Positions 19,292-26,585 of a DNA stretch of 64,000 bases are shown piece by piece; positions within the stretch are counted from its first letter, which is position 1, and every line of letters starts with the position of its first letter. The stretch lies in NCBI GenBank assembly GCA_937139155.1, contig CAKZPI010000043.1, positions 1 to 64,000 of the forward strand, read 5' to 3'. This DNA comes from an uncultured Flavobacteriales bacterium. GTDB lineage: Bacteria > Bacteroidota > Bacteroidia > Flavobacteriales > JBLHRE01. Both the position numbers and the translations under genes were made by a program. Under the pieces are notes generated by a model that saw nothing but the letters and a program-made list of their open reading frames with translations, was not told the DNA's origin and ran no database searches.

Positions 19292-21055
19292 GTCTTTTTC
19301 AATCCTAAATACGGGCAACCTCATGTGGTTGTCTTCATAATGTTCACTCTGGGTATAAACCCAGTACAACTGCCAAGCCGGATTTGAGGCAAAGGAGGGA
19401 TCCGTATCCTTCTTTTCTTCAAACCGGCTTTTTAGTTCTGGGTCTTGGGCCAGGATTTCAAGAGCCTTATCTTCAAAAACATAGGAGGAATAGCCTTCCT
19501 TTTGCTGAAGGTAGGTATCGAAGAAATTCCAGTTAAAATAAGAGTCGATGGCCTCAGGCTCTAATACTGACATGATGAAAAAATCGCGATCTGATTCAAG
19601 CTCTACCAAGAAGTCTCCTTTTCTAGCTTGGTATTTCTCAGGGCTGTATTCCACCTCAGTATTGTAATGAAGGTAATGCCCCTCAAAAGGACGGGTTAAG
19701 GTTTCAAAATTTTTGACCTTGATTGCATTTACCTGAATCAGGCTGTCTTTTTCTAACCTCGACCATGATTTAACGCCGTTTCGCTTCATGCGGTCCATGA
19801 TTTCTTTCCAAGCTTGAGGAATCAAATAGGCTTTTGGCTTTGGCCGATAAAGACTTGCTTGGTACCGATTGTAGAAAGGAATTTCAAATGTTTTGGCTTG
19901 GTCTTGATGGTACTTTAACCTGGGTGCACCGGTGAGCTCACTTGGAATGTATTCAGAATGATAGCCATGAAAATTTAAGGAGTCTACTCTTTGACTATCA
20001 AGTTTCCACTGAAGTGGGATGGAGTCAACCTCTAGCCAGACGGTTTGTTGATTTTCCTTGATTTCTTCCATTTCATTTCCGTTTTCACGGATGATTTCGC
20101 AAAGACTCAGCATGAAATCATAGGTGCCCAGAACCCGATCTTTATAAGGCTTGAGCATATGAGTTTCAACGGTATAGGAAAAGGATTGAAAAAGTCCGCC
20201 GAAACCTGAAGCATACCGTGGGGAATCAAAGAACTGTACAATTCCTCCCTTCTCCGGTTGTCGTCCAAATACATTTACATAAGGAGAAATTAAATGGTTT
20301 TTCTCCGTCATTTTCTCTTCCATCAAGGGGTTTAGCTTATCCCTTTGATAAGGTCCCATAACTTCTCCAAGCTTATCCTCTTGGCAAGATAGGTAGGTAA
20401 CTACGTATTGGTAGTCTGCTCCATTGCTTACATGATTATCAATAAATACCAATGGATTCCATTTATGGAAGTATCGGGCGAAAGCCCACATATTATCGCT
20501 GTCCATTTTAATGAAATCCCGGTTTAGGTCGTAGTTTTTGGCATTTCCTCTGAATCCGTATTCTTCCGGACCATTTTGATTGGCTCTGAAGCTGGTATTT
20601 CTTTGAAGGGCGCCTCCAATATTGTAATAAGGAATGGCTACTAGAACTATATCCTTAAATTTTTCCTTCAAAGAGTCATTGGCAGATAAGTCTCGAAACA
20701 AAAGCATGGTAGCGTCTACTCCATCGGGCTCACCCGGATGAATGGCGTTGTTTATAAAGACGATGTGTTTGTTTTTTTCTTCTGCCTGTTCTGAGCTAAA
20801 ACTTCCATCTGCCGACCAAATCATTAAATGCAGGGGAAGGTTCGCATCTGTATTTCCGTATTCTTCCATGGCAACATGGGGCGATTTTTGGGCCAGCTCA
20901 TACCAAAACCTCATTCCCTCCTCGTAACTGGGCGATTGATTTCCATTGCCTTTTTCAAAAGGGGTCAAAAGCTTAGAGGCTGGACCAACATTTTCTTGAG
21001 GTTGGCAGGCAATCAGGCTGATTACCAGTCCGGTGAAGAGGATTTTCAATTTCAT
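19283..21055 (-). CDS. M14-family metallocarboxypeptidase-like lipoprotein
   Basis: Starting at the ATG 21053-21055 the precursor has 590 residues and a lipoprotein signal (MKLKILFTGLVISLIAC). A longer reading from 21148 would cover the recG start and lose this signal, so it is rejected. The zinc site of M14 peptidases is visible: NNAIHPGEPDG (HxxE) in the first quarter, DNHVSNGADYQY for the third ligand and YTVETHM with the general-base glutamate region. It is predicted to cleave C-terminal residues or amide-linked cell-wall peptides outside the cytoplasm; the true substrate is unknown. It ends inside the last codons of purL on the other strand and is divergent from recG. Confidence 0.88.
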   Translation of the reverse strand: MKLKILFTGLVISLIACQPQENVGPASKLLTPFEKGNGNQSPSYEEGMRFWYELAQKSPHVAMEEYGNTDANLPLHLMIWSADGSFSSEQAEEKNKHIVFINNAIHPGEPDGVDATMLLFRDLSANDSLKEKFKDIVLVAIPYYNIGGALQRNTSFRANQNGPEEYGFRGNAKNYDLNRDFIKMDSDNMWAFARYFHKWNPLVFIDNHVSNGADYQYVVTYLSCQEDKLGEVMGPYQRDKLNPLMEEKMTEKNHLISPYVNVFGRQPEKGGIVQFFDSPRYASGFGGLFQSFSYTVETHMLKPYKDRVLGTYDFMLSLCEIIRENGNEMEEIKENQQTVWLEVDSIPLQWKLDSQRVDSLNFHGYHSEYIPSELTGAPRLKYHQDQAKTFEIPFYNRYQASLYRPKPKAYLIPQAWKEIMDRMKRNGVKSWSRLEKDSLIQVNAIKVKNFETLTRPFEGHYLHYNTEVEYSPEKYQARKGDFLVELESDRDFFIMSVLEPEAIDSYFNWNFFDTYLQQKEGYSSYVFEDKALEILAQDPELKSRFEEKKDTDPSFASNPAWQLYWVYTQSEHYEDNHMRLPVFRIEKDLN

Positions 21056-21091
21056 GGTGAAAAATTTCTGTGGAAAAGATACATTCACCCT

Positions 21092-21099
21092 TATATTTG
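21092..21099 (+). promoter_or_regulatory. Probable -7 box for recG
   Basis: TATATTTG is an exact match to the TAnnTTTG consensus, 34 bp before the recG ATG, within the 78-bp space shared with the divergent M14 peptidase gene. No clear -33 TTG is seen at standard spacing. Confidence 0.4.
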
Positions 21100-21133
21100 A
21101 CCAAGCCTTACCCGAAATTATCCGTTTTCGTTC

Positions 21134-23245
21134 ATGGAGTCCCAACATAATCTAAAAACAGCTATTACCTACCTAAAAGGTGTTGGACCGCAACGCGAAC
21201 AGGTGATACAGAAAGAGTTGGGCTTATTTACTTTTCAAGACTTACTCTATTTTTTCCCCTTTCGGTACGAAGACAGAACCAAGTTTTACAAGATTCAAGA
21301 TTTGAAGGCTGAGGGCTCGGCGGTTCAGTTTATTGCCCGGGTTCATTCTGTTTTTGAATCCGGGAAAGGAAGGGGGAAACGATTAACCGCCCGGGTTTTT
21401 GATGATACAGGCTCGGTTGAATTGGTTTGGTTTAAGGGCGTTTCTTGGGTGAAGAAATCAATTGAGGCCGGTAAGGCCTATGTTTTTTACGGAAAGCCCA
21501 CGGTATTTAGGGCCAGCTTAAATTTTGCCCACCCTGACTTCATTCCTTATGAAACCGCGAGGTTAGAGAAGGCTGGAGGATTAGAGCCCGTTTACCATTC
21601 TTCTGAAAAATTGAACCAAAGAGGGTTGCACAGCAAAGGGATTCAGAAGTTAATGCGGAATTTACTGGAAGAGATAAGAGGAGATGTTTACGAAACCTTG
21701 CCTCCTTCCATTTTGCAGAAATTCAACTTCCCTGACCGAATTTCAGCCCTGATGGCCATGCATTTTCCTAAAAACCCGGAAGAGCTGAAGCAAGCTAGAA
21801 ACAGACTATGTTTTGAAGAACTGTTTTACCTTCAGCTTGGGCTTTTAAGAGCAAAGAAAAAGCGGCAGGACAAGAATGCGGGCCATGTTTTTGAGCGGGT
21901 AGGAGATTATGTGAATCAATTCTATGCAGAAAAGCTTCCTTTCGATCTAACAGGTGCTCAAAAGAGGGTCTTGAAAGAAATCAGGCAAGACCTAAAATTA
22001 GGCCGACAAATGAATCGATTGGTTCAGGGGGATGTTGGTTCGGGTAAAACTCTTGTGGCTTGGATATCGGCCTTAATTGCTCTAGACAATGGCTTTCAGT
22101 CTTGCTTAATGGCTCCAACGGAAATTCTTGCTCAACAGCATTATATAACCCTTCAAGAGTATGCCAAAGGACTGGGGATTCAAGTAGGGATTTTAACCGG
22201 ATCAACAGGAACAGCTGCTAGGAGGCAATTGTTAAAGGGGGTTAAAGAGGGAGATATTCACATTTTGGTTGGTACCCATGCCCTTTTGGAAGATCGGGTT
22301 GTGTTTCAGAGTTTAGGATTGGCAATCATTGACGAACAACATAGGTTTGGGGTGGCCCAACGGGCCAAACTCTGGGCCAAGGGTAAAAAATATCCACCCC
22401 ATGTTTTGGTGATGACGGCAACCCCAATTCCAAGAACCCTGGCTATGGCGGTTTATGGCGATTTGGATATTTCGGTAATTGATGAAATGCCTCCCGGCCG
22501 GAAACCTATAGAAACCCAGCATTATTATGAATCCTCAAGGCTCAAGGTTTGGGGATTCCTGAAAAAGGAAATTGAGGCAGGAAGGCAGGCCTATGTTGTT
22601 TATCCATTAATTGAGGAAAGCTCAAGCTTAGACTATAAAGATTTAATGGAGGGCTACGCGGCCATTCAACGCGACTTCCCACAGCCCAAGTATCAGGTTT
22701 CTGTAGTTCATGGGAAAATGAAACCTGAGGACAAGGAGCTTGAAATGAAAAGGTTTAAGGACGGAGAAACCCAAATTATGGTGGCTACTACCGTAATTGA
22801 AGTTGGGGTTAATGTTCCGAATGCTAGCATAATGGTGATTGAGTCTGCTGAACGATTTGGCCTCTCTCAATTGCATCAGTTAAGGGGACGGGTAGGAAGA
22901 GGTGCTGACCAATCCTATTGTTTCTTAATGAGTGGGCATAAGCTAAGCGCGGAAGGTAGAAAGCGCTTGGAGACCATGGTTGAAACCAACGATGGATTTG
23001 TAATTGCAGATGTGGATATGCAATTAAGAGGTCCGGGTGATATATTAGGAACCCGTCAAAGCGGGATGTTAGATTTGAAGGTGGCCAATTTAAGTCAAGA
23101 CCAAGCCATGGTTAAACTGGCAAGAAATGTTTCGGATGCTATTTTAAAATCAGACCCAAATTTGGAGCTCCCAGAACATGCAAGAATCCTAAAGCGATTA
23201 AGGGAAATTGGAGGTCCTAAAACCGCCTGGGCAGAAATCTCATAA
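21134..23245 (+). CDS. recG: ATP-dependent DNA helicase RecG
   Basis: This 703-residue helicase remodels stalled replication forks and Holliday junctions. The N-terminal wedge/OB domain (about residues 1-260, with LKGVGPQREQ and ARVFDDTGSVELVWFKG) precedes an SF2 core with GDVGSGKTLVAW (Walker A, about 305), IDEQHRFGVAQR (DEQH box), MTATPIPRTLAM and a C-terminal helicase half with VIEVGVNVPNASIMVIE and LHQLRGRVGRG. The C-terminal RecG tail, with GPGDILGTRQSG, is present. Length is normal. Confidence 0.96.
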   Translation: MESQHNLKTAITYLKGVGPQREQVIQKELGLFTFQDLLYFFPFRYEDRTKFYKIQDLKAEGSAVQFIARVHSVFESGKGRGKRLTARVFDDTGSVELVWFKGVSWVKKSIEAGKAYVFYGKPTVFRASLNFAHPDFIPYETARLEKAGGLEPVYHSSEKLNQRGLHSKGIQKLMRNLLEEIRGDVYETLPPSILQKFNFPDRISALMAMHFPKNPEELKQARNRLCFEELFYLQLGLLRAKKKRQDKNAGHVFERVGDYVNQFYAEKLPFDLTGAQKRVLKEIRQDLKLGRQMNRLVQGDVGSGKTLVAWISALIALDNGFQSCLMAPTEILAQQHYITLQEYAKGLGIQVGILTGSTGTAARRQLLKGVKEGDIHILVGTHALLEDRVVFQSLGLAIIDEQHRFGVAQRAKLWAKGKKYPPHVLVMTATPIPRTLAMAVYGDLDISVIDEMPPGRKPIETQHYYESSRLKVWGFLKKEIEAGRQAYVVYPLIEESSSLDYKDLMEGYAAIQRDFPQPKYQVSVVHGKMKPEDKELEMKRFKDGETQIMVATTVIEVGVNVPNASIMVIESAERFGLSQLHQLRGRVGRGADQSYCFLMSGHKLSAEGRKRLETMVETNDGFVIADVDMQLRGPGDILGTRQSGMLDLKVANLSQDQAMVKLARNVSDAILKSDPNLELPEHARILKRLREIGGPKTAWAEIS

Positions 23246-23338
23246 TTGACTATTATCATTTTTTAACCCTGATATTCGTCAGTTTTGTGTATATTTGTTT
23301 CAGCGCTGCACGCCCCAACCACGAAACAACCAACCATT

Positions 23339-23833
23339 ATGGGCCGATCTTTACTAGTATTTTTGATGATATTCTCGTTTTTGGAGGGGTTCTCCCAAGC
23401 TGAAACGAGGGTGGTTTCTCACAAGATTCACCTTGATTTACAGGAGGTTTTAACCGTTGAAATGAGTCAAGATAATTTAGAGTCTTTTGTTTTCAACACG
23501 GAGGAAGCCTATGAATCTGGCATTGCCCAAGAGGCTGCCTGCACCTTTAAGGTGAAAGGGAATACGGATTGGTATTTGAGCTGGCAGGCTACCAGTCCTA
23601 GCTTTACAAACGCTCAAGGGTATCAAGTTCCGGCGAGTGTATTGGAAATCGGCAAAGATGCAAATTATGCTCCTTTAACCGCCTCGGCTTCTGCAAATGG
23701 AGTTTCAGGTCAAAGGGGAAACCACAACCGTGCGGGTAATACCTTTTCGCTTTCGTATAAAGCCAAACCCAGCCATGACATGCCCAAGGGGGAGTACTCC
23801 ATTGAGGTAATGTACACCCTAACACCTCGGTAA
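23339..23833 (+). CDS. Small secreted fimbrial-subunit-like protein 1
   Basis: From the ATG at 23339 the precursor has 164 residues with a signal peptide (MGRSLLVFLMIFSFLEGFSQ). A reading from 23285 is unlikely because a -7-like TATATTTG at 23290-23297 would lie inside it. The mature part is an all-beta protein. Its central block (ACTFKVKGNTDWYLSWQA, then QVPASVLEIG) and end (GEYSIEVMYTLTPR) match those of the protein at 25360-25860, and more weakly those at 23836 and 26011. The final G-x-Y-x(5-6)-YTL strand resembles DUF4402-type and other pilin-like folds. With the chaperone and barrel genes alongside, it is most simply an exported structural subunit. No enzymatic motif is seen. Confidence 0.7.
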   Translation: MGRSLLVFLMIFSFLEGFSQAETRVVSHKIHLDLQEVLTVEMSQDNLESFVFNTEEAYESGIAQEAACTFKVKGNTDWYLSWQATSPSFTNAQGYQVPASVLEIGKDANYAPLTASASANGVSGQRGNHNRAGNTFSLSYKAKPSHDMPKGEYSIEVMYTLTPR

Positions 23834-23835
23834 TT

Positions 23836-24372
23836 TTATTGCGGACTTAAGGTGTAAAGAATGGTTACGGTATAAATTCCTGCTTCTGGGAATTGTCCTG
23901 TTAAAGTACAATTTGCGTCAAATGTATAAGTTCGGCACGGGTAAGTGGGTATTCCTTGCCAATTGCATGAATTGTCTTTAGGGTTTTTGGCTTGGAATCC
24001 ATTCCTTTTTACTTGAAAGGATCTGGATTCTTGGATTAAATTACTGCCCAAGGAAGCGGTTAAAGGAATGTTGGCATTGCCTCCGTAATTTGCAGGATTG
24101 GCCGTCATAAGGATGGTGGCTACCGAAATTAAACTTCCCCCTGGTCCCACCAAATTTCCTGTTCCGGTACTCATTTGAACCTGATAACTCACATCTGAGG
24201 CAATGGAAATGGAGGCATGGTTGAAGACGTCAATCCCATTGTTCAGCTCTGCCTCCGAATTGAAATTGAAGCTAAGAGTATTCATGTACTCCACCTGCAG
24301 GCCTAAAATCTGCCCGAAACTTAGCTTAGTTAAACTGAGTAATAATAGTGGAGCCAAAAAGGCTAATTTCAT
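23836..24372 (-). CDS. Small secreted fimbrial-subunit-like protein 2
   Basis: The 178-residue precursor has a signal peptide ending near LSFGQ and a beta-rich mature domain. It shares with its neighbours an N-terminal hydrophobic strand (LQVEYMNTLSFNF), a short NNGIDVFN segment like the NGL and NGV turns of the other subunits, and the terminal GIYTVTILYTLSPQ. It differs in three cysteines near the C-terminus (SCNW, YPCR, ANCT). It follows the chaperone gene with a 1-bp gap on the same strand, so chaperone and subunit are almost certainly one transcript. Its stop is 2 bp from the stop of subunit 1, which converges on it. Confidence 0.7.
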   Translation of the reverse strand: MKLAFLAPLLLLSLTKLSFGQILGLQVEYMNTLSFNFNSEAELNNGIDVFNHASISIASDVSYQVQMSTGTGNLVGPGGSLISVATILMTANPANYGGNANIPLTASLGSNLIQESRSFQVKRNGFQAKNPKDNSCNWQGIPTYPCRTYTFDANCTLTGQFPEAGIYTVTILYTLSPQ

Positions 24373-24373
24373 C

Positions 24374-25171
24374 TTATTCTATACTAATCACGATGGCTTT
24401 GGCTTCTAGAGACTTCTTTTTGCTGTAGTCAATTAAGCCCAAAACCTCATACTCACCCTTTTGAAGGTTTTCGGGTACAATGAATTCCGTTTGACGGGAA
24501 TAACCTGGGAAAACAATTAGTTCATTTACCTCTGATTTCCATTTTTCACCTGACTCCATGTTTACCATTTCTAGAAAAGCTTCGCACTCTAACATGGTCT
24601 CACCCGTATTTTTCATGGTCATAACAAAGGAAGTATCGGTGACTTGTTTAAGGTCTAAAACCTTGGCAGACTCTTCTTCAATTCCGGGAGGGGTATTATA
24701 AACATGAATACCGAAACGGAAGTTTGAATTGATTTGAGTGGCCATAACCCCATCTTGTACAAATGGATCCGTTTTTTCCACCGTTCCCGAAACAAAGAGC
24801 ATGGTCCAGGTCATTTTCTCAACAACTTCTCCATCCGTAGGCATGGAAACCGTTACCAAAACCTCTGCAGATTGCCCACCTTCAACCTCAATAAATTCTG
24901 GGGTAAAGCTTACGTATTTGGCACATGAATTAGGGAGGGTATCGGCCTCAAAATATTGATGGGCCCCAGTACTGTCCCGAATCCAGTCGCCAAGCCCAAC
25001 TTCAAGGGTTTGGCGGGTACTAGAGTTGTTGATGATTTTTACAATCTGCGAACCTGATTCTCCAGGGGCCAATTCAAAACTTAAAATGCTCGGTAGTACC
25101 CCAACACTTTGGGCAGAGGTAAATTGTGAGAGTCCTAAAAAAAGGAAAGCGATTAGTGCTAGCTTGCGCAT
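24374..25171 (-). CDS. PapD-like periplasmic pilus chaperone (putative)
   Basis: The 265-residue precursor has a signal peptide (MRKLALIAFLFLGLSQFTSAQ) and two Ig-like halves. The first matches the fimbrial-chaperone N-terminal domain in layout: VGVLPSILSFELAPGES, then VKIINNSS, CAKYVSFTPEFIEVEGG, and VTVSMP, the alternating hydrophobic strand that in PapD and FimC pairs with the pilin. The second half has VLDLKQVTDTSFVMTMKNTGET and ends with a beta-rich tail. In chaperone-usher systems this protein folds and caps subunits in the periplasm. The classical Arg/Lys anchor pair cannot be assigned with certainty by eye. Coupling to subunit 2 and the nearby barrel supports the role. Confidence 0.68.
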   Translation of the reverse strand: MRKLALIAFLFLGLSQFTSAQSVGVLPSILSFELAPGESGSQIVKIINNSSTRQTLEVGLGDWIRDSTGAHQYFEADTLPNSCAKYVSFTPEFIEVEGGQSAEVLVTVSMPTDGEVVEKMTWTMLFVSGTVEKTDPFVQDGVMATQINSNFRFGIHVYNTPPGIEEESAKVLDLKQVTDTSFVMTMKNTGETMLECEAFLEMVNMESGEKWKSEVNELIVFPGYSRQTEFIVPENLQKGEYEVLGLIDYSKKKSLEAKAIVISIE

Positions 25172-25359
25172 AGGTATAGTTTTATTGCAATGTAAAGAAT
25201 CTATTTATTAATCACTTATGACCCCCGTTAGTTTTTTATGAAGTATGCCCTAATAATTGAGGAGAATGGCTTTTCCGATTGACCCAACTCATTTCTTTTT
25301 TCTTCCCCTTAAGTCAAATTTGTGACCATAATTTTTTTTAAAAAATCAACGGACCAAAA

Positions 25360-25860
25360 TTGAAGAATTTACTTGCCTTTTCCTTTTTCCTTTTTTTTGT
25401 TTTGAAGGGGTCTGCTCAAATCACAGGAAACCAAACGGCCACCCATCCGGTCGTGATTGAGTTGAACTCGGTCTTGTCGCTTGAGTTGGAACGGAACGAT
25501 TTGGTTTCCTTCGTATTTTCAGATTTGAATGATTACGAGAATGGGGTAGAACAGTTGGATGCCTGCGAATTTGTAATTCGAGGTAATCTAGATTGGAGCA
25601 TCTCTTGGAAAGCGGAAACAGCCTTTTTCATTTCGGCAGGCCCAACTCAGGTTCCTGCATCCGTAGTATCAGTAGGGAACAATATTACCGGCTACCTTCC
25701 TCTTTCCGCTCAAAATCAAAACAGCATTATTTCTGGGGTAAAAGGGGATGAAAACATTTCAGGCAACCGTTTCTCCTTAAATTATAGAGCTAATCCTGGC
25801 TATGACTACGATCCGGGGCTATATAATATAGATATAACCTATACGCTTTCTCCTCAATGA
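25360..25860 (+). CDS. Small secreted fimbrial-subunit-like protein 3 (TTG start)
   Basis: The 166-residue precursor starts with TTG at 25360; no ATG is available before the signal peptide (KNLLAFSFFLFFVLKGSAQ), so TTG is the likely true start. The mature domain closely follows subunit 1: VLSLELERNDLVSFVF, DACEFVIRGNLDWSISWKA, QVPASVVSVG and a terminal YNIDITYTLSPQ. One cysteine occupies the same place as in subunit 1. It lies divergent from the chaperone gene (188-bp gap) and 150 bp before subunit 4. Weak initiation from TTG may keep this subunit at low level, as expected for a minor or tip component; that is inference. Confidence 0.68.
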   Translation: MKNLLAFSFFLFFVLKGSAQITGNQTATHPVVIELNSVLSLELERNDLVSFVFSDLNDYENGVEQLDACEFVIRGNLDWSISWKAETAFFISAGPTQVPASVVSVGNNITGYLPLSAQNQNSIISGVKGDENISGNRFSLNYRANPGYDYDPGLYNIDITYTLSPQ

Positions 25861-26010
25861 CTTAGAAAATTGAACAACCATTCAATTTTTTTTGACAATA
25901 ATCAAAAAGGTTTACGGGAATTGTCAATTTTTTTTACTGAATCTATATTGATATTTGTCTCATCATAAGATCATTGGAAGCAATGAAAAATTTTTAACCT
26001 TAAAATAACT

Positions 26011-26499
26011 ATGAAAAAACTACTTGCCATCGCGTTGTTCTTAGGAGGTTCTTACCTAGGTCATGCACAACTAACTCAAACTGCAACTCAAGCTACTGAA
26101 GTGGTTATCGGTCAAATTCTAGACATTACCTACACGGCAGGGAATGCAACGGAAACCTTTACTTTCTCAGCCTTGAATGATTTCAACAATGGTTTGTCTA
26201 CTGCAGCCAACGTATCTTCCCTAGAGGTGAAGTCAAATAAGACTTATACGGTTTCTGTGTCAGCGCCCAACTTCACAAATGTTGGATCTTCTACCACTAC
26301 CATGCCTCCAACTGTATTGGGTGTAACGGCCGACAATGGCTCAAACTATACCACAGTTACAACAGGAGGAGCTAATTTGGTGACCAGTGGATCAGTAGGG
26401 ACAACAACATTCCCAATTGGGTTTCAAGCCAATCCTGGTTTCGATTACGAACCAGATACTTACAATACTACGATTACCTTTACGGTTTCTGCTCCCTAA
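26011..26499 (+). CDS. Small secreted fimbrial-subunit-like protein 4, likely major subunit
   Basis: The 162-residue precursor has a strong ATG-AAAAAA start and a signal peptide (MKKLLAIALFLGGSYLGHAQ). The mature sequence is rich in Thr, Ser, Asn and Ala (QTATQATEVVIGQILDITY, FSALNDFNNGL, PPTVLGV, GFDYEPDTYNTTITFTVSAP), contains no cysteine, and ends with the same G-x-D-Y-x-P-x-x-Y terminal motif as subunit 3. Its ATG start, its own terminator directly downstream and its low-complexity composition resemble an abundant structural subunit. The usher-like gene follows after 86 bp. Confidence 0.68.
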   Translation: MKKLLAIALFLGGSYLGHAQLTQTATQATEVVIGQILDITYTAGNATETFTFSALNDFNNGLSTAANVSSLEVKSNKTYTVSVSAPNFTNVGSSTTTMPPTVLGVTADNGSNYTTVTTGGANLVTSGSVGTTTFPIGFQANPGFDYEPDTYNTTITFTVSAP

Positions 26500-26518
26500 G
26501 CAGATACCCGAATGATTT

Positions 26519-26556
26519 AAAAAGCACGTTTGGTTCAGCTGAACGTGCTTTTTTTG
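26519..26556 (+). terminator. Terminator between subunit 4 and the usher-like gene
   Basis: AAAGCACGTT (26521-26530) pairs perfectly with AACGTGCTTT (26542-26551), followed by a T run to 26555. In this place it would end most transcripts after the subunit and let only a fraction continue into the barrel gene. Confidence 0.85.
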
Positions 26557-26585
26557 TACAAAAGAAATTGTTTCTTTAACCTCTC

